Source: Mucilaginibacter aurantiaciroseus
GTDB lineage: Bacteria; Bacteroidota; Bacteroidia; Sphingobacteriales; Sphingobacteriaceae
NCBI RefSeq assembly: GCF_024055595.1
Contig: NZ_JAMXOF010000003.1
Location: 124,001 to 188,000 of the forward strand
Direction: 5' to 3'
DNA: 64,000 nt
Part shown: in pieces, positions 45,080 through 54,536 of the stretch
How the letters are laid out: each line of letters opens with the position of its first letter
How positions within the stretch are numbered: the first letter of the stretch is position 1
Notes under the pieces: model-generated
Databases searched by the model: none
What the model saw: the letters and a program-made list of their open reading frames with translations, nothing else
Told to the model about the DNA's origin: nothing
Position numbers and translations under genes: made by a program

Positions 45080-46219
45080 ATGAGGAAAATTTTACTATCA
45101 ACCATTATGTTATGTTTTATCATAGCAAGTTCATGCAAAAAAAACGAGGGTGCCAACCCTTATGACCCTAACACAAAAATTACAGTATCGGTTGTGCCGA
45201 AAGTTATATCGTTTGCGCCGTTAACTGGCAAAACCGGCGATATTGTAGAAATCAGCGGATCGAATTTTACAGGCGCCACTGCTGTTACTTTTGGCAACAA
45301 GCCCGCAGCCTCTTTTAAAGTGAATTCAGACACTAGCATAACTGCCGTTATTGGCGAGGGCTCAACAGGCACTGTAAGCGTAACAAATACAAAAGGCACT
45401 AAGGCACTAATTGGCTTTACATACATTCCACCTGTAGTTGTGGTTGAGAATCCGAATCTGGCACTGAATAAACCCGCAACAGCTTCGACAAGCTTTAATG
45501 ATCCCGGATTGTCAGTAGACGGCAATCTTGGAACACGCTGGTCTATTGCCGCAGCAACAGAACACGAGTGGTACAAGGTTGATTTGCTAACAGTAAAAAA
45601 AATTAACAGAATTGATATAAAATGGGAAGGTGCCTACGCCACTGATTATGCCCTACAGGTATCAATTGATAACGTAAATTTCACTACGGTGTATGCAACC
45701 TCAACGTTTACAGGTGGTGACGGAAGCAACAGTTTTCCTGCGGTAAATGCCCGCTATGTTAAAATATTACTAAACAAAAGCGCATTGCCTTACCCAATGT
45801 CGTTCTGGGAGTTTGAAGTATATGCAGATGCGCCGCCGATTAATTTGGCTTTAAACAAAACAGCGACGGCATCAACAAGCTTTAATGCCGAAAGCCTTTC
45901 TATTGACGGAAATTTAGGAACCCGATGGTCGTTAGCGGCAGCTACTGAAAATGAGTGGTATAAAGTTGATCTTGGTAAAGTTGAAAACATTGGCCGTGTA
46001 GATATTAAATGGGAGGGTGCCTACGCCACCAATTATGCATTACAGGTTTCAACTGATAATGTAAAATTCACCACTGTTTTTGCAACGTCAACCTTTACTG
46101 GTGGTGACGGAAGTAACAGTTTTCCTGCGGTAGATGCGCGGTATGTAAAAATATTGCTGATTAAAGGTGCGTTGCCTTATCCAATGTCATTCTGGGAGTT
46201 TGAAGTGTATAAAAAATAG
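45080..46219 (+). CDS. Lipoprotein with IPT/TIG domain and two F5/8-type-C domains
   Basis: 379 aa; lipobox IASSC with Cys19. An IPT/TIG Ig-like domain (~35-115, APLTGKTGDIVEISGSNF) is followed by two discoidin-like carbohydrate-binding modules (~122-250 and ~252-379) that are near copies of each other (both with DGNLGTRWS, IKWEGAYAT, YPMSFWEFEVY). No catalytic domain. It probably binds glycans at the cell surface, as SusE/F-type proteins do in starch loci. It is the first gene of the second PUL and is followed by a terminator-like hairpin, so it may be transcribed partly on its own. Confidence 0.88.
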   Translation: MRKILLSTIMLCFIIASSCKKNEGANPYDPNTKITVSVVPKVISFAPLTGKTGDIVEISGSNFTGATAVTFGNKPAASFKVNSDTSITAVIGEGSTGTVSVTNTKGTKALIGFTYIPPVVVVENPNLALNKPATASTSFNDPGLSVDGNLGTRWSIAAATEHEWYKVDLLTVKKINRIDIKWEGAYATDYALQVSIDNVNFTTVYATSTFTGGDGSNSFPAVNARYVKILLNKSALPYPMSFWEFEVYADAPPINLALNKTATASTSFNAESLSIDGNLGTRWSLAAATENEWYKVDLGKVENIGRVDIKWEGAYATNYALQVSTDNVKFTTVFATSTFTGGDGSNSFPAVDARYVKILLIKGALPYPMSFWEFEVYKK

Positions 46220-46237
46220 ATTTAGTTAGATTAGTTT

Positions 46238-46271
46238 GGCATACCGCACATGAGAGCGGTATGCCTTTATT
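46238..46271 (+). terminator. Terminator-like hairpin after the first PUL-2 gene
   Basis: Perfect 10-bp arms GGCATACCGC / GCGGTATGCC, 8-nt loop, then TTTATT. It may attenuate read-through into the following lipoprotein gene. Confidence 0.65.
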
Positions 46272-46286
46272 AAACACACAATCGTG

Positions 46287-47903
46287 ATGAAAAAAAGCAT
46301 CTTTACAATAATAATAGTTAGCTTGATAGGCATCGTTAATGCCTGTAAAAAAGAGCAGCATCCGGGTAAAGTCCCTATAACAGACAGCACAGTTATAAAG
46401 CCGGAAGAGTCTGTTGCCTCAAATATATATGATTCGGTAATAAATAATCAGGTGCGATATATACTTGCCGCCCAAATGCCAAGCGGTGCTTTAAAGGATA
46501 ATCAAGAATCTAACAGCAGGATATGCGGATATTTTGCCAACATATCCTGCCGTGCTTTGCTCAAAAAACCTACCGCTGATAATGTTGCTGCGGTAAAAAA
46601 GTATATGGCATGGTACATGAGCAAACTTAACGGTAGCGTAAACCCCATAACTGGTAAGCCCGAAGTACCGGGCTCGGTATATGATTACTTCGCCCCCGCA
46701 GAAAGTACAAAAGGGACGTATGATTCGGTAGATTCATACGCTGCTACATTTTTATCATTAGCTAAAGAACTGGCCGCTTTATCGCCAGCTGATAAAGCCT
46801 GGGTAGCAGGGTATTCTGTGCAACTTACCTTAATTGGCTCGGCGATGGAAAAATGCATTGATAATTCGGATAATAGTATACCCATTGGATTTACCCCCGA
46901 TGATAATGACGGTCTGTCGATTGATTCGTATGTTCATGGTGCTAAGTATGCTATGGATAATTCTGAAGTTAACGAAGGGCTAAAATCCATGATTTGGCTA
47001 CAAGTTCAAGTATTAGGTGGTTCAAAAACCGCACATTTTCAAAACTTGTTAGATGTTAATACCAGTGCTATTGAAAGCCAGTTATGGCGTGGAAACAGGT
47101 ATAACTGGAATGATGATGGCAGCACCGGTGCAAGTATTTCCAAATGGTCTAATTTTTATGCTGACGCTACCTGCCAGCTATATCCGGGGCTATTTGGTGT
47201 TATTGATCCCTTGTCCCCACGCGCAAACCTGCTGTACAGCACATTTAATGTGAATTACCCGGCTTGGTCTAACGGCACAATATACTCTGGTGCATACCCG
47301 TGGGCTGTAATATGTTATGCCGCTGCTGTGCTTAACGATAAAGCAAGGGTTGACGAATATATAAAACATATCCTGGCACTAAATAAAGCTGGTAAGCAGA
47401 AAGATAACTGGTATAATGCTGAGGCCGCGTTTGTAATACTGGCCGCAGATAAGATAAAGAACCAGGGCAATAATGCAATTTTTATCCCTACACCAGTTGC
47501 CACAGATCCACCTATTGACGATAAAGGCAATCTTGCTTTAAATAAAACAGCCACTGCATCAAGTAGCTTTAATGCCGAGAGCTTGTCTGTTGATGGTAAT
47601 CTAGGAACACGTTGGTCTACTAAATTAGCTACTGATAACGAGTGGTTTAAAGTTGACCTTGGTGCGATAAAAAATATAAGCCGGGTAGATATAAAATGGG
47701 AGGGTGCATACGCAAGCGATTATGCGTTACAAGTGTCAACCGATGACGTCAAATTTATTACTGTGTTTGCAACCAGTACAAGTAAAGGCGGAGATGTAAG
47801 CAACTCTTTTGCTTCGGTAAATGCGCGGTATGTAAAAATACTACTTAACAAAGGCGCATTGCCATACCCAATGTCATTTTGGGAGTTTGAGGTGTATAAA
47901 TAA
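46287..47903 (+). CDS. Lipoprotein: uncharacterised helical (toroid-like) domain plus F5/8-type-C domain
   Basis: 538 aa from the ATG at 46287 (GTG one codon earlier). Lipobox IVNAC (Cys20). The large central domain (~50-395) is rich in helices with conserved acidic/aromatic blocks: TYDSVDSYAATFL, TPDDNDGLSIDSYVHGAK and NWYNAEAAFVILA. This is suggestive of an (alpha/alpha)6 toroid such as glycoside hydrolases or lyases use, but no known family could be named. The C-terminal discoidin module (~405-538) is nearly the same as those of the upstream gene. It shares its domain plan with the next gene, its paralogue. Possibly a novel surface glycosidase or lyase. Confidence 0.82.
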   Translation: MKKSIFTIIIVSLIGIVNACKKEQHPGKVPITDSTVIKPEESVASNIYDSVINNQVRYILAAQMPSGALKDNQESNSRICGYFANISCRALLKKPTADNVAAVKKYMAWYMSKLNGSVNPITGKPEVPGSVYDYFAPAESTKGTYDSVDSYAATFLSLAKELAALSPADKAWVAGYSVQLTLIGSAMEKCIDNSDNSIPIGFTPDDNDGLSIDSYVHGAKYAMDNSEVNEGLKSMIWLQVQVLGGSKTAHFQNLLDVNTSAIESQLWRGNRYNWNDDGSTGASISKWSNFYADATCQLYPGLFGVIDPLSPRANLLYSTFNVNYPAWSNGTIYSGAYPWAVICYAAAVLNDKARVDEYIKHILALNKAGKQKDNWYNAEAAFVILAADKIKNQGNNAIFIPTPVATDPPIDDKGNLALNKTATASSSFNAESLSVDGNLGTRWSTKLATDNEWFKVDLGAIKNISRVDIKWEGAYASDYALQVSTDDVKFITVFATSTSKGGDVSNSFASVNARYVKILLNKGALPYPMSFWEFEVYK

Positions 47904-47998
47904 ATGTAATGCCGTATCGCATAGTTATCATAAAAAGTAATTCAACTATATTATAATTAATTCACGCAATATATAAAACCTTATAATACACACAAATT

Positions 47999-49570
47999 AT
48001 GAACCCATTATTAAAAAAAACACTCACACTTGGCTTCGCCTCAAGTATGCTTCTATCCTGTCAAAAAGGGCAATTGCCGTCGGGCAAAGCGGACGTAGCA
48101 AACCAACCTGGCATCAATACTAAAACTGTTCGTTTAAATGCAACTGCGGTTAATTATTCAACTATTATTACCAAACAAATCAACTTCATCCTTGCAGGCC
48201 AGTTGCCATCAGGGGCTATGATGAATACATCGGTACCCGGCAGCAGAATATGCGGTTATTTTGGAAATATTGCCTGCCTCGGCGTACTCGAAGCTCCCAC
48301 TGCCACTAATCAAACAGCCGTAAAAAATTGGATGATTTGGTATATGGGCAAGCTAAATGGCACTACAAATCCTGTAACAGGAAAATCCGAAGTAGCCGGT
48401 TCGATATACGACTATGCTGGCTCGGCCGAAACAACTAATGGCACTTATGATTCGGTAGATTCTTACGCGTCAACATTTTTAATGTTAGCAAAGCGTTATG
48501 GTGAATTGTCTGCAGCTAACAGAACATGGCTTGCGGGCTATTCGTATCAATTAACGCTTATTGGTAATGCGTTAATGGGGTGTATGGATAATTCTAGCAA
48601 TAGCATTCCTACACTTTATACTCCTGACGATAACGATTGGCTTACTATTGACTCGTATGTGCATGGAGCCAAGAACTTGATGGACAATGCCGAAACGAAC
48701 CAAGGGTTAAAAGCAATGGTTTGGTTACAAAGCAACGTAATTACTAATGGTAACCCTGCTTATTATTCAAGCGTTTTAACATCCAATACTAGTGGTATCG
48801 AAAGTCAGTTATGGCGCACAACCATGTACAATTGGAACGATAACGGTACCACAGGTGCAACTATGTCAAATTGGGCTACCTGGTATCCCGACGCTGTATC
48901 CCAGCTGTATCCCGCTATGTTTGATGTGATAGCACCAACATCTGCCAGGGCAGCTAGTTTATACGGTACGTTTAATACCAAATACGCCACTTGGTCAACC
49001 GGGTTTGTGAATGATCCATCCGGCTTTCCTTGGGCTGCAGTAAGCTATGCCTCGGCTAAAATGAGTGATTTTAGCCGCACAAATTCGTATTTAACATATC
49101 TGGATAGTTTTGCGGGCACTACACAGCCAAATAACTGGTACAATCTCGAAGCAGGGTTTGCCATACTCGCGGCAAAAATTGCAAGCACAGCACCGGTTAA
49201 TTTAGCCCTAAGCAAAACAGCAACGGCTTCATCAAATACAACTAGTGCAGGCAACTCAAACGATGGGGATTTAGGGACAAGGTGGTCAAGCGCAGTTGCC
49301 GATAACGAATGGTGGAAAGTTGATCTGGGTTCGAACAAAACGGTTAGTAAGGTAATTATTAGGTGGGAAGGGGCTTATGATACTAACTACTCCATACAAA
49401 CTTCTGTAGATGATGTAACTTATACTAATGCTTACAACACAACAATTGGCGATGGAGGTGATGATGTGATAACATTTAACGCAACTACTGCACGCTATGT
49501 AAAAATATTATGTACCACGCGCGTACAACCTTTGTGGGGATCGTCCTTTTGGGAAGTCGAGGCTTATTAA
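47999..49570 (+). CDS. Paralogous toroid-like/F5/8-type-C lipoprotein
   Basis: 523 aa; lipobox MLLSC (Cys21). Same layout as the upstream gene. The helical domain (~45-390) has the blocks TYDSVDSYASTFL, TPDDNDWLTIDSYVHGAK and NWYNLEAGFAILA conserved. The C-terminal discoidin domain (~395-523) is more diverged (RWSSAVADNEWWKV, SSFWEVEAY). Conservation of Asp/Tyr/His blocks between paralogues points to a shared active or binding site. Catalytic status is unknown. It lies 145 bp upstream of susC. Confidence 0.82.
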   Translation: MNPLLKKTLTLGFASSMLLSCQKGQLPSGKADVANQPGINTKTVRLNATAVNYSTIITKQINFILAGQLPSGAMMNTSVPGSRICGYFGNIACLGVLEAPTATNQTAVKNWMIWYMGKLNGTTNPVTGKSEVAGSIYDYAGSAETTNGTYDSVDSYASTFLMLAKRYGELSAANRTWLAGYSYQLTLIGNALMGCMDNSSNSIPTLYTPDDNDWLTIDSYVHGAKNLMDNAETNQGLKAMVWLQSNVITNGNPAYYSSVLTSNTSGIESQLWRTTMYNWNDNGTTGATMSNWATWYPDAVSQLYPAMFDVIAPTSARAASLYGTFNTKYATWSTGFVNDPSGFPWAAVSYASAKMSDFSRTNSYLTYLDSFAGTTQPNNWYNLEAGFAILAAKIASTAPVNLALSKTATASSNTTSAGNSNDGDLGTRWSSAVADNEWWKVDLGSNKTVSKVIIRWEGAYDTNYSIQTSVDDVTYTNAYNTTIGDGGDDVITFNATTARYVKILCTTRVQPLWGSSFWEVEAY

Positions 49571-49714
49571 GCCTGTCTAATTCGCTACAAGCTCTGGTGT
49601 ATTGAGAGAAAATAAATAATCTAATAGGTTATATAATAATTATCCATCATAAACAATATGCCAGGGCTTTAATTCTACGCCCTTTTTAATGCAAACTATT
49701 TAACATGATATGAA

Positions 49715-52700
49715 ATGAAAGAAATTTTTACTAATAAAAAAAAACTATTGAGCTTTATAGCAGTACTACTTATGATGGTGTGCGGCCAGCAAGCAATGGC
49801 TCAAGCTCAGAATGTAACAGGCCAGGTAATTGATATGAGCGGATTGCCGCTACCGGGTGTAACCGTATCTATAAAAGGGACAACGAAAGCTATTGCCACC
49901 GATGCAAACGGCAAGTTTCAGATACAAGTAGCGCCCGGCGAAAACACCCTCTCGGTAATGATGATGGGCTTTACAAGTAAAACTTTAATCGTTAAAGGCG
50001 GGCAGGATGTAAAAATAGCTTTGGAGGTTACTATGTCTGACCTGAAAGAGGTTGTTGTTGTAGGTTACGGTTCTATAACAAAAAAGGAAATTACCGGTGC
50101 TGTATCAGTAATAAAAGGCAGCCAGGTAAATAATATGCCGGTGAGTAGTGTAGCAGACATATTGCAGGGTAAGGCAGCGGGCGTAACTGTTTCGCAAAGC
50201 AGCGGTAGCCCAGGTTCCGCATCGGTAGTGCGTATAAGGGGCATTGGCTCAATAAACGGCAGTACCGACCCATTGTACATAGTTGATGGTTTACCGCAAA
50301 CAGACATCAACTATTTAAATCCTAATGATATTGAAAGTATTGCTATACATAAAGATGCATCAGTAGCTGCCATTTATGGTTCAAGGGCTTCTAATGGCGT
50401 AATTATTGTAACCACCCGGTCGGGCGCAAAAAACGAGAAAGTGGTTATTTCTTATGATGGTTATTATGGCTTCCAGTCGCCCTGGAAGCGGCCACAAATG
50501 CTAAACGCACAGCAATTTATCTCTTACAAAAATTTGGCGGCAACTAACGCAGGGGCGGTTAAGCAATTCGACTTTTCTACACAGACCAATATAGATTCGG
50601 TATTGCGTTTTGTTGGCGCAAATACCGGGCCTAACGGCACCGACTGGTGGAACGAGATAACCCGTTACAATGCTCCGGTGCAAAGCCATAATATCAGTGT
50701 AAGCGGGGGCGGAAAAGACGTTAGTTTCTTATCAAGCCTTGCATACCTCAATCAAAAAGGCATTATAGCTGGCTCGGACTATGAGCGGGTATCTTGGCGG
50801 AACAATGTAAATGCACAAGTTAGTAAACGCGTTAAGTTAAGTACCAATTTAGGTTTGATATACGAAGGCCGCCGTACTGTTGATGAAAACAACCCATTTA
50901 CCGGTACCATTTTCAGCGCTATGACGGCCGACCCAATAACACCTGTATATCGCAATAATCTACAGGGATTGCCTTCGTTCTTAAACATAATTAACTCAGG
51001 TTACGAGCCTACTAATCCATTCTCGCAGTATTCGGGCCTGTTGTACTCAAATAAGCGCAACCCTGTTGCGCAGATAGAAAGGCTGCGCCAAAGTAATTTC
51101 GAGAATTTAAGTATAAAGGGTGGTATCACTGCCGATATACAAATATTAAAAACGCTTAGTTTTCAAAGCCGTGGCGGGATGGATTTGCAGCGCGCCTTAT
51201 CAAAAGGCTTTTCGCCGCAGTATTACTTAAACGCGTTTGATAATGCTAACACCAATACAGTTAGTAATTACTCATACACTACTAATTATTTTGTGACAGA
51301 AAACACCCTGAACTACGATCAAACCTGGGGTAAATACCATTTAACAACCTTAGGAGGTGTATCTGCCGAAGCAACAAATGTATCGCAGTTTGGCGCATCC
51401 ATACAAGGGTTTGTAAATAATGATGTTGATATGCGGGTTATAAGTGCGGGTACCATTAACCCACAGGTTTCGGGTTACCCATACGGAAATTCAATTGCAT
51501 CATATTTTGGCAGAATTGGGTTTGATTACAATGGTAAATACATTGTTGCAGGTAATATACGCCGCGATGGGTCATCGCGCTTTGCCGATGGCTATCGCTG
51601 GGGTACTTTCCCTTCTGCATCGGCAGCATGGCGTTTTACCGAAGAAAATTATTTTAAAGATAAACAAAGCAACTGGTTAAGTGATGGTAAATTAAGGGTA
51701 AGCTATGGTTTAATAGGCAACCAAAACATTGGTGGTGGTGCTTATTTATCTACTTATGGTAGCAGCATTTATGATCGGTATGAGTTTGGAAACGAAAACA
51801 CACCTTTCATAGGGGCCGGCCGCCAATCCACGGGTAACACGGTTTTGAAATGGGAAACTTCCAAACAATTAGATATCGGTTTGGACCTATCGTTTTTTAA
51901 TGGTAGACTAAACTTGGCAGCCGATTATTTTGATAAGAAAATTGACAATATGCTACTAATAGTGCCCTTGCCAACTACATTGGGCTATCCAACTTCGCCG
52001 TACTCAAACGCTGGAAATATGCAAAATAAAGGCTGGGAATTTGAGTTGGCCTATAACAACAATATTGGTGCATTTAAGTATAGCGTAAACGGTAATATAT
52101 CCGCATATCGAAATAAGGTTACAAAATTGGGTAATGGCGAACCGATATTTGCTACCGCGCACTTAGGCGAGGTATTTACCAAAACAGAAGTAGGCATGCC
52201 GGTGGGTTATTACTACGGTTATAAAACTAATGGCATATTCCAAAATGCAAAGCAAGTAGAGGACGGCCCCCAACGGGAAACCGCGTCGCCCGGAGATATC
52301 CGCTTTAAAGACATGAACGGCGATGACGTAATTGATGCTAAAGACCGTACGATGATAGGTAACCCATGGCCTGATTTTGTATACGGTTTAACCATGAACG
52401 CGTCGTACAAAGGTTTCGACCTGAGCGTATTTTTCCAGGGTTCGCAGGGAAATGACGTAATGAACATACAGCGTTACGATACCGAATCGGGCACAGGCTA
52501 TTACAATGCTACCAAAGGCTTTCTCGAAAAATCATGGAGCGGCGAAGGCAGTACAGATAAGTATCATAAAATATCGCAAAAACAAGGGCTTAACAACAGC
52601 GTTTCTGACTATTTTGTTGAAGACGGCTCTTACCTGCGTGTAAAAAATGTGCAATTGGGCTACAATTTTGCCAATACTTTTTTACAGAAGCTAAAGATGA

Positions 52701-52864
52701 AACAGTTTAGAGTTTATGTAGGTGCGCAAAACCTGTTTACAGTTACTGGTTATTCGGGGCTCGATCCTGAGATAGGCTCGGCAGATCCTAAACTTACCGG
52801 GATAGATCAGGGATATTATCCACAAGCAAGAACATTCATGATAGGCATCAACGCAAAATTCTAA
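49715..52864 (+). CDS. SusC-like TonB-dependent outer-membrane transporter (second PUL)
   Basis: 1049 aa. Signal peptide (cleavage near AMAQ, ~30), carboxypeptidase-regulatory-like domain (~33-110, VTGQVIDMSGLPLPGV), TonB-dependent plug (VVVVGYGSITKKEITGAV, DPLYIVDGLPQ) and beta-barrel ending in INAKF. It imports the oligosaccharide released by the linked lipoproteins. susD follows after 10 bp. Confidence 0.96.
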   Translation: MKEIFTNKKKLLSFIAVLLMMVCGQQAMAQAQNVTGQVIDMSGLPLPGVTVSIKGTTKAIATDANGKFQIQVAPGENTLSVMMMGFTSKTLIVKGGQDVKIALEVTMSDLKEVVVVGYGSITKKEITGAVSVIKGSQVNNMPVSSVADILQGKAAGVTVSQSSGSPGSASVVRIRGIGSINGSTDPLYIVDGLPQTDINYLNPNDIESIAIHKDASVAAIYGSRASNGVIIVTTRSGAKNEKVVISYDGYYGFQSPWKRPQMLNAQQFISYKNLAATNAGAVKQFDFSTQTNIDSVLRFVGANTGPNGTDWWNEITRYNAPVQSHNISVSGGGKDVSFLSSLAYLNQKGIIAGSDYERVSWRNNVNAQVSKRVKLSTNLGLIYEGRRTVDENNPFTGTIFSAMTADPITPVYRNNLQGLPSFLNIINSGYEPTNPFSQYSGLLYSNKRNPVAQIERLRQSNFENLSIKGGITADIQILKTLSFQSRGGMDLQRALSKGFSPQYYLNAFDNANTNTVSNYSYTTNYFVTENTLNYDQTWGKYHLTTLGGVSAEATNVSQFGASIQGFVNNDVDMRVISAGTINPQVSGYPYGNSIASYFGRIGFDYNGKYIVAGNIRRDGSSRFADGYRWGTFPSASAAWRFTEENYFKDKQSNWLSDGKLRVSYGLIGNQNIGGGAYLSTYGSSIYDRYEFGNENTPFIGAGRQSTGNTVLKWETSKQLDIGLDLSFFNGRLNLAADYFDKKIDNMLLIVPLPTTLGYPTSPYSNAGNMQNKGWEFELAYNNNIGAFKYSVNGNISAYRNKVTKLGNGEPIFATAHLGEVFTKTEVGMPVGYYYGYKTNGIFQNAKQVEDGPQRETASPGDIRFKDMNGDDVIDAKDRTMIGNPWPDFVYGLTMNASYKGFDLSVFFQGSQGNDVMNIQRYDTESGTGYYNATKGFLEKSWSGEGSTDKYHKISQKQGLNNSVSDYFVEDGSYLRVKNVQLGYNFANTFLQKLKMKQFRVYVGAQNLFTVTGYSGLDPEIGSADPKLTGIDQGYYPQARTFMIGINAKF

Positions 52865-52874
52865 TTTAAAAAAA

Positions 52875-54473
52875 ATGAAAAAAATATTATATATCACCCT
52901 TTGCATTACCCTGCTGGCAGCCGGCTCATGTAAAAAAGATTTCTTAAACCGCCCTCCGCTAGGCGTTCAAACAGAAGAGAACTTTTATAAATCGCGAGAT
53001 GCTGGTTTAAGAACTTTAGTAAAATGCTATCAGGTATTTAATGATGCATATGGGTATGAAGCGCCCCGTGCAGAACTTGGCAACATGGCTACAGACGATA
53101 GTGAAAAAGGTGGAGGAGACGCCGGTGACCGACCCTTTGTAACCGATTTGGGTTATGGCAGGGCATTGTCAAGCAATCCGTCGCTACAGTCCGATTGGGC
53201 AACACATTACCAGGGCATAGGTAACTGTAACGTAGCTTTAGAAAATTTACCTGTGAATGAATTGATAGATGCTGCCGGAGCAAAAGTAACCGCCAATACA
53301 AAGGCCCGCTACCTGGCCGAAATTAGATTTATACGGGCATACTTGTATTTTGAACTTGTAAAAACATTTGGTGGTGTCCCTCTTTTGGACAAAACACTAA
53401 CCGTTAACAATGCCAATAAATTAAAACGTGCAACAGCAAAAGAGATATTTGAATTTATTGCAAAGGAGCTTGACGCTGTTGCGGCAGAAACCAGCTTGCC
53501 CGGAAAGAACGGGATGGATTATGACAAAGAAGCCGGGCGTGTTAATAAAGAAGCCGTGTGGGCTATGCAGGCGCGAGTTTACCTATATTTTGCAAAGAAT
53601 GATAACGGCCTGTTTGCCAAAGCAAGGGATGCAGCCAAAAAAGTTATTGATGCCAATGTCTATTCGTTAGACAAGCAATTTCAGGATCTGTATTTAGTAA
53701 ATAGTTATAAAACACAAGAGCCTATATTCTCGATCATAAAGGGCGATAATGCGGCTTCGAACATTTATGGCGCGTTTACCCCTCTTTATACTTCTCCGCG
53801 TGGGCCAACAGGTGCTTACGGATTCGACACCCCAACACAAGATCTGGTAAGTGAGTTTGAACCCGGTGACCCGCGTTTGTTATTCACTATTATTGAACCT
53901 GGGGATGCTTTTCCAAAAGCATCGGGGCAGGAAGTATTAAATTTCTCGTCGTATCCAAATACTGGTTTTCATAACCGTAAATCTTATCTGACTCCGTTAA
54001 GGCGCGGCCCTGGCTTTGGCGATGATGCCTGGACTTTTCACCTGATACGCTACGCTGATGTATTGCTAATGTATGCTGAGGCCGTATTAGAAAGTGGCGG
54101 TGATAAGCAAACTGTTGCTAATTACATTAACATGATAAGGCAAAGGGCCAGTAACTCAACCCGTACCGATGCTGAAGCTGTTAGTCGGGTTCGCACCATT
54201 GCTAACACGCCTTTACCTGATGTTACAGTAGGTGCTGACCTAAGAGTGGCAGTAAGGCACGAGCGCCGTATTGAGTTTGCAATGGAATACCAACGCTTGT
54301 TTGACCTTCAAAGATGGAACAACTATATCGAAACAATGAATAATTATGCAGGCAAACCCGGTTCAAATGGCAAAGGTGCTGCATTCAAAAAAGGCATTAA
54401 CGAGTTGTTCCCTATCCCGCAAGCAGAAATCGACCGTTCGGGCGGATCAATAGTACAAAACCCAGGATATTAA
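52875..54473 (+). CDS. SusD-like glycan-binding lipoprotein (second PUL)
   Basis: 532 aa; lipobox AAGSC near residue 20. RagB/SusD features: DFLNRPPLGVQTEENFYKS at the N-terminus, RFIRAYLYFELVKTFGGVP in the TPR region and the C-terminal RHERRIEFAMEYQRLFDLQRW with a final NPGY. It is the lid partner of the preceding SusC. Ligand unknown. Confidence 0.95.
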   Translation: MKKILYITLCITLLAAGSCKKDFLNRPPLGVQTEENFYKSRDAGLRTLVKCYQVFNDAYGYEAPRAELGNMATDDSEKGGGDAGDRPFVTDLGYGRALSSNPSLQSDWATHYQGIGNCNVALENLPVNELIDAAGAKVTANTKARYLAEIRFIRAYLYFELVKTFGGVPLLDKTLTVNNANKLKRATAKEIFEFIAKELDAVAAETSLPGKNGMDYDKEAGRVNKEAVWAMQARVYLYFAKNDNGLFAKARDAAKKVIDANVYSLDKQFQDLYLVNSYKTQEPIFSIIKGDNAASNIYGAFTPLYTSPRGPTGAYGFDTPTQDLVSEFEPGDPRLLFTIIEPGDAFPKASGQEVLNFSSYPNTGFHNRKSYLTPLRRGPGFGDDAWTFHLIRYADVLLMYAEAVLESGGDKQTVANYINMIRQRASNSTRTDAEAVSRVRTIANTPLPDVTVGADLRVAVRHERRIEFAMEYQRLFDLQRWNNYIETMNNYAGKPGSNGKGAAFKKGINELFPIPQAEIDRSGGSIVQNPGY

Positions 54474-54476
54474 CAT

Positions 54477-54510
54477 TATTGGCAGGGCGTTGCACTACTC
54501 CCTGCCAATA
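54477..54510 (+). terminator. Hairpin after susD of the second PUL
   Basis: Perfect 11-bp arms TATTGGCAGGG / CCCTGCCAATA, 12-nt loop, then TATATAG. It may reduce expression of the following genes relative to susCD. Confidence 0.55.
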
Positions 54511-54536
54511 TATATAGAGACATAATTTTTATAGAT

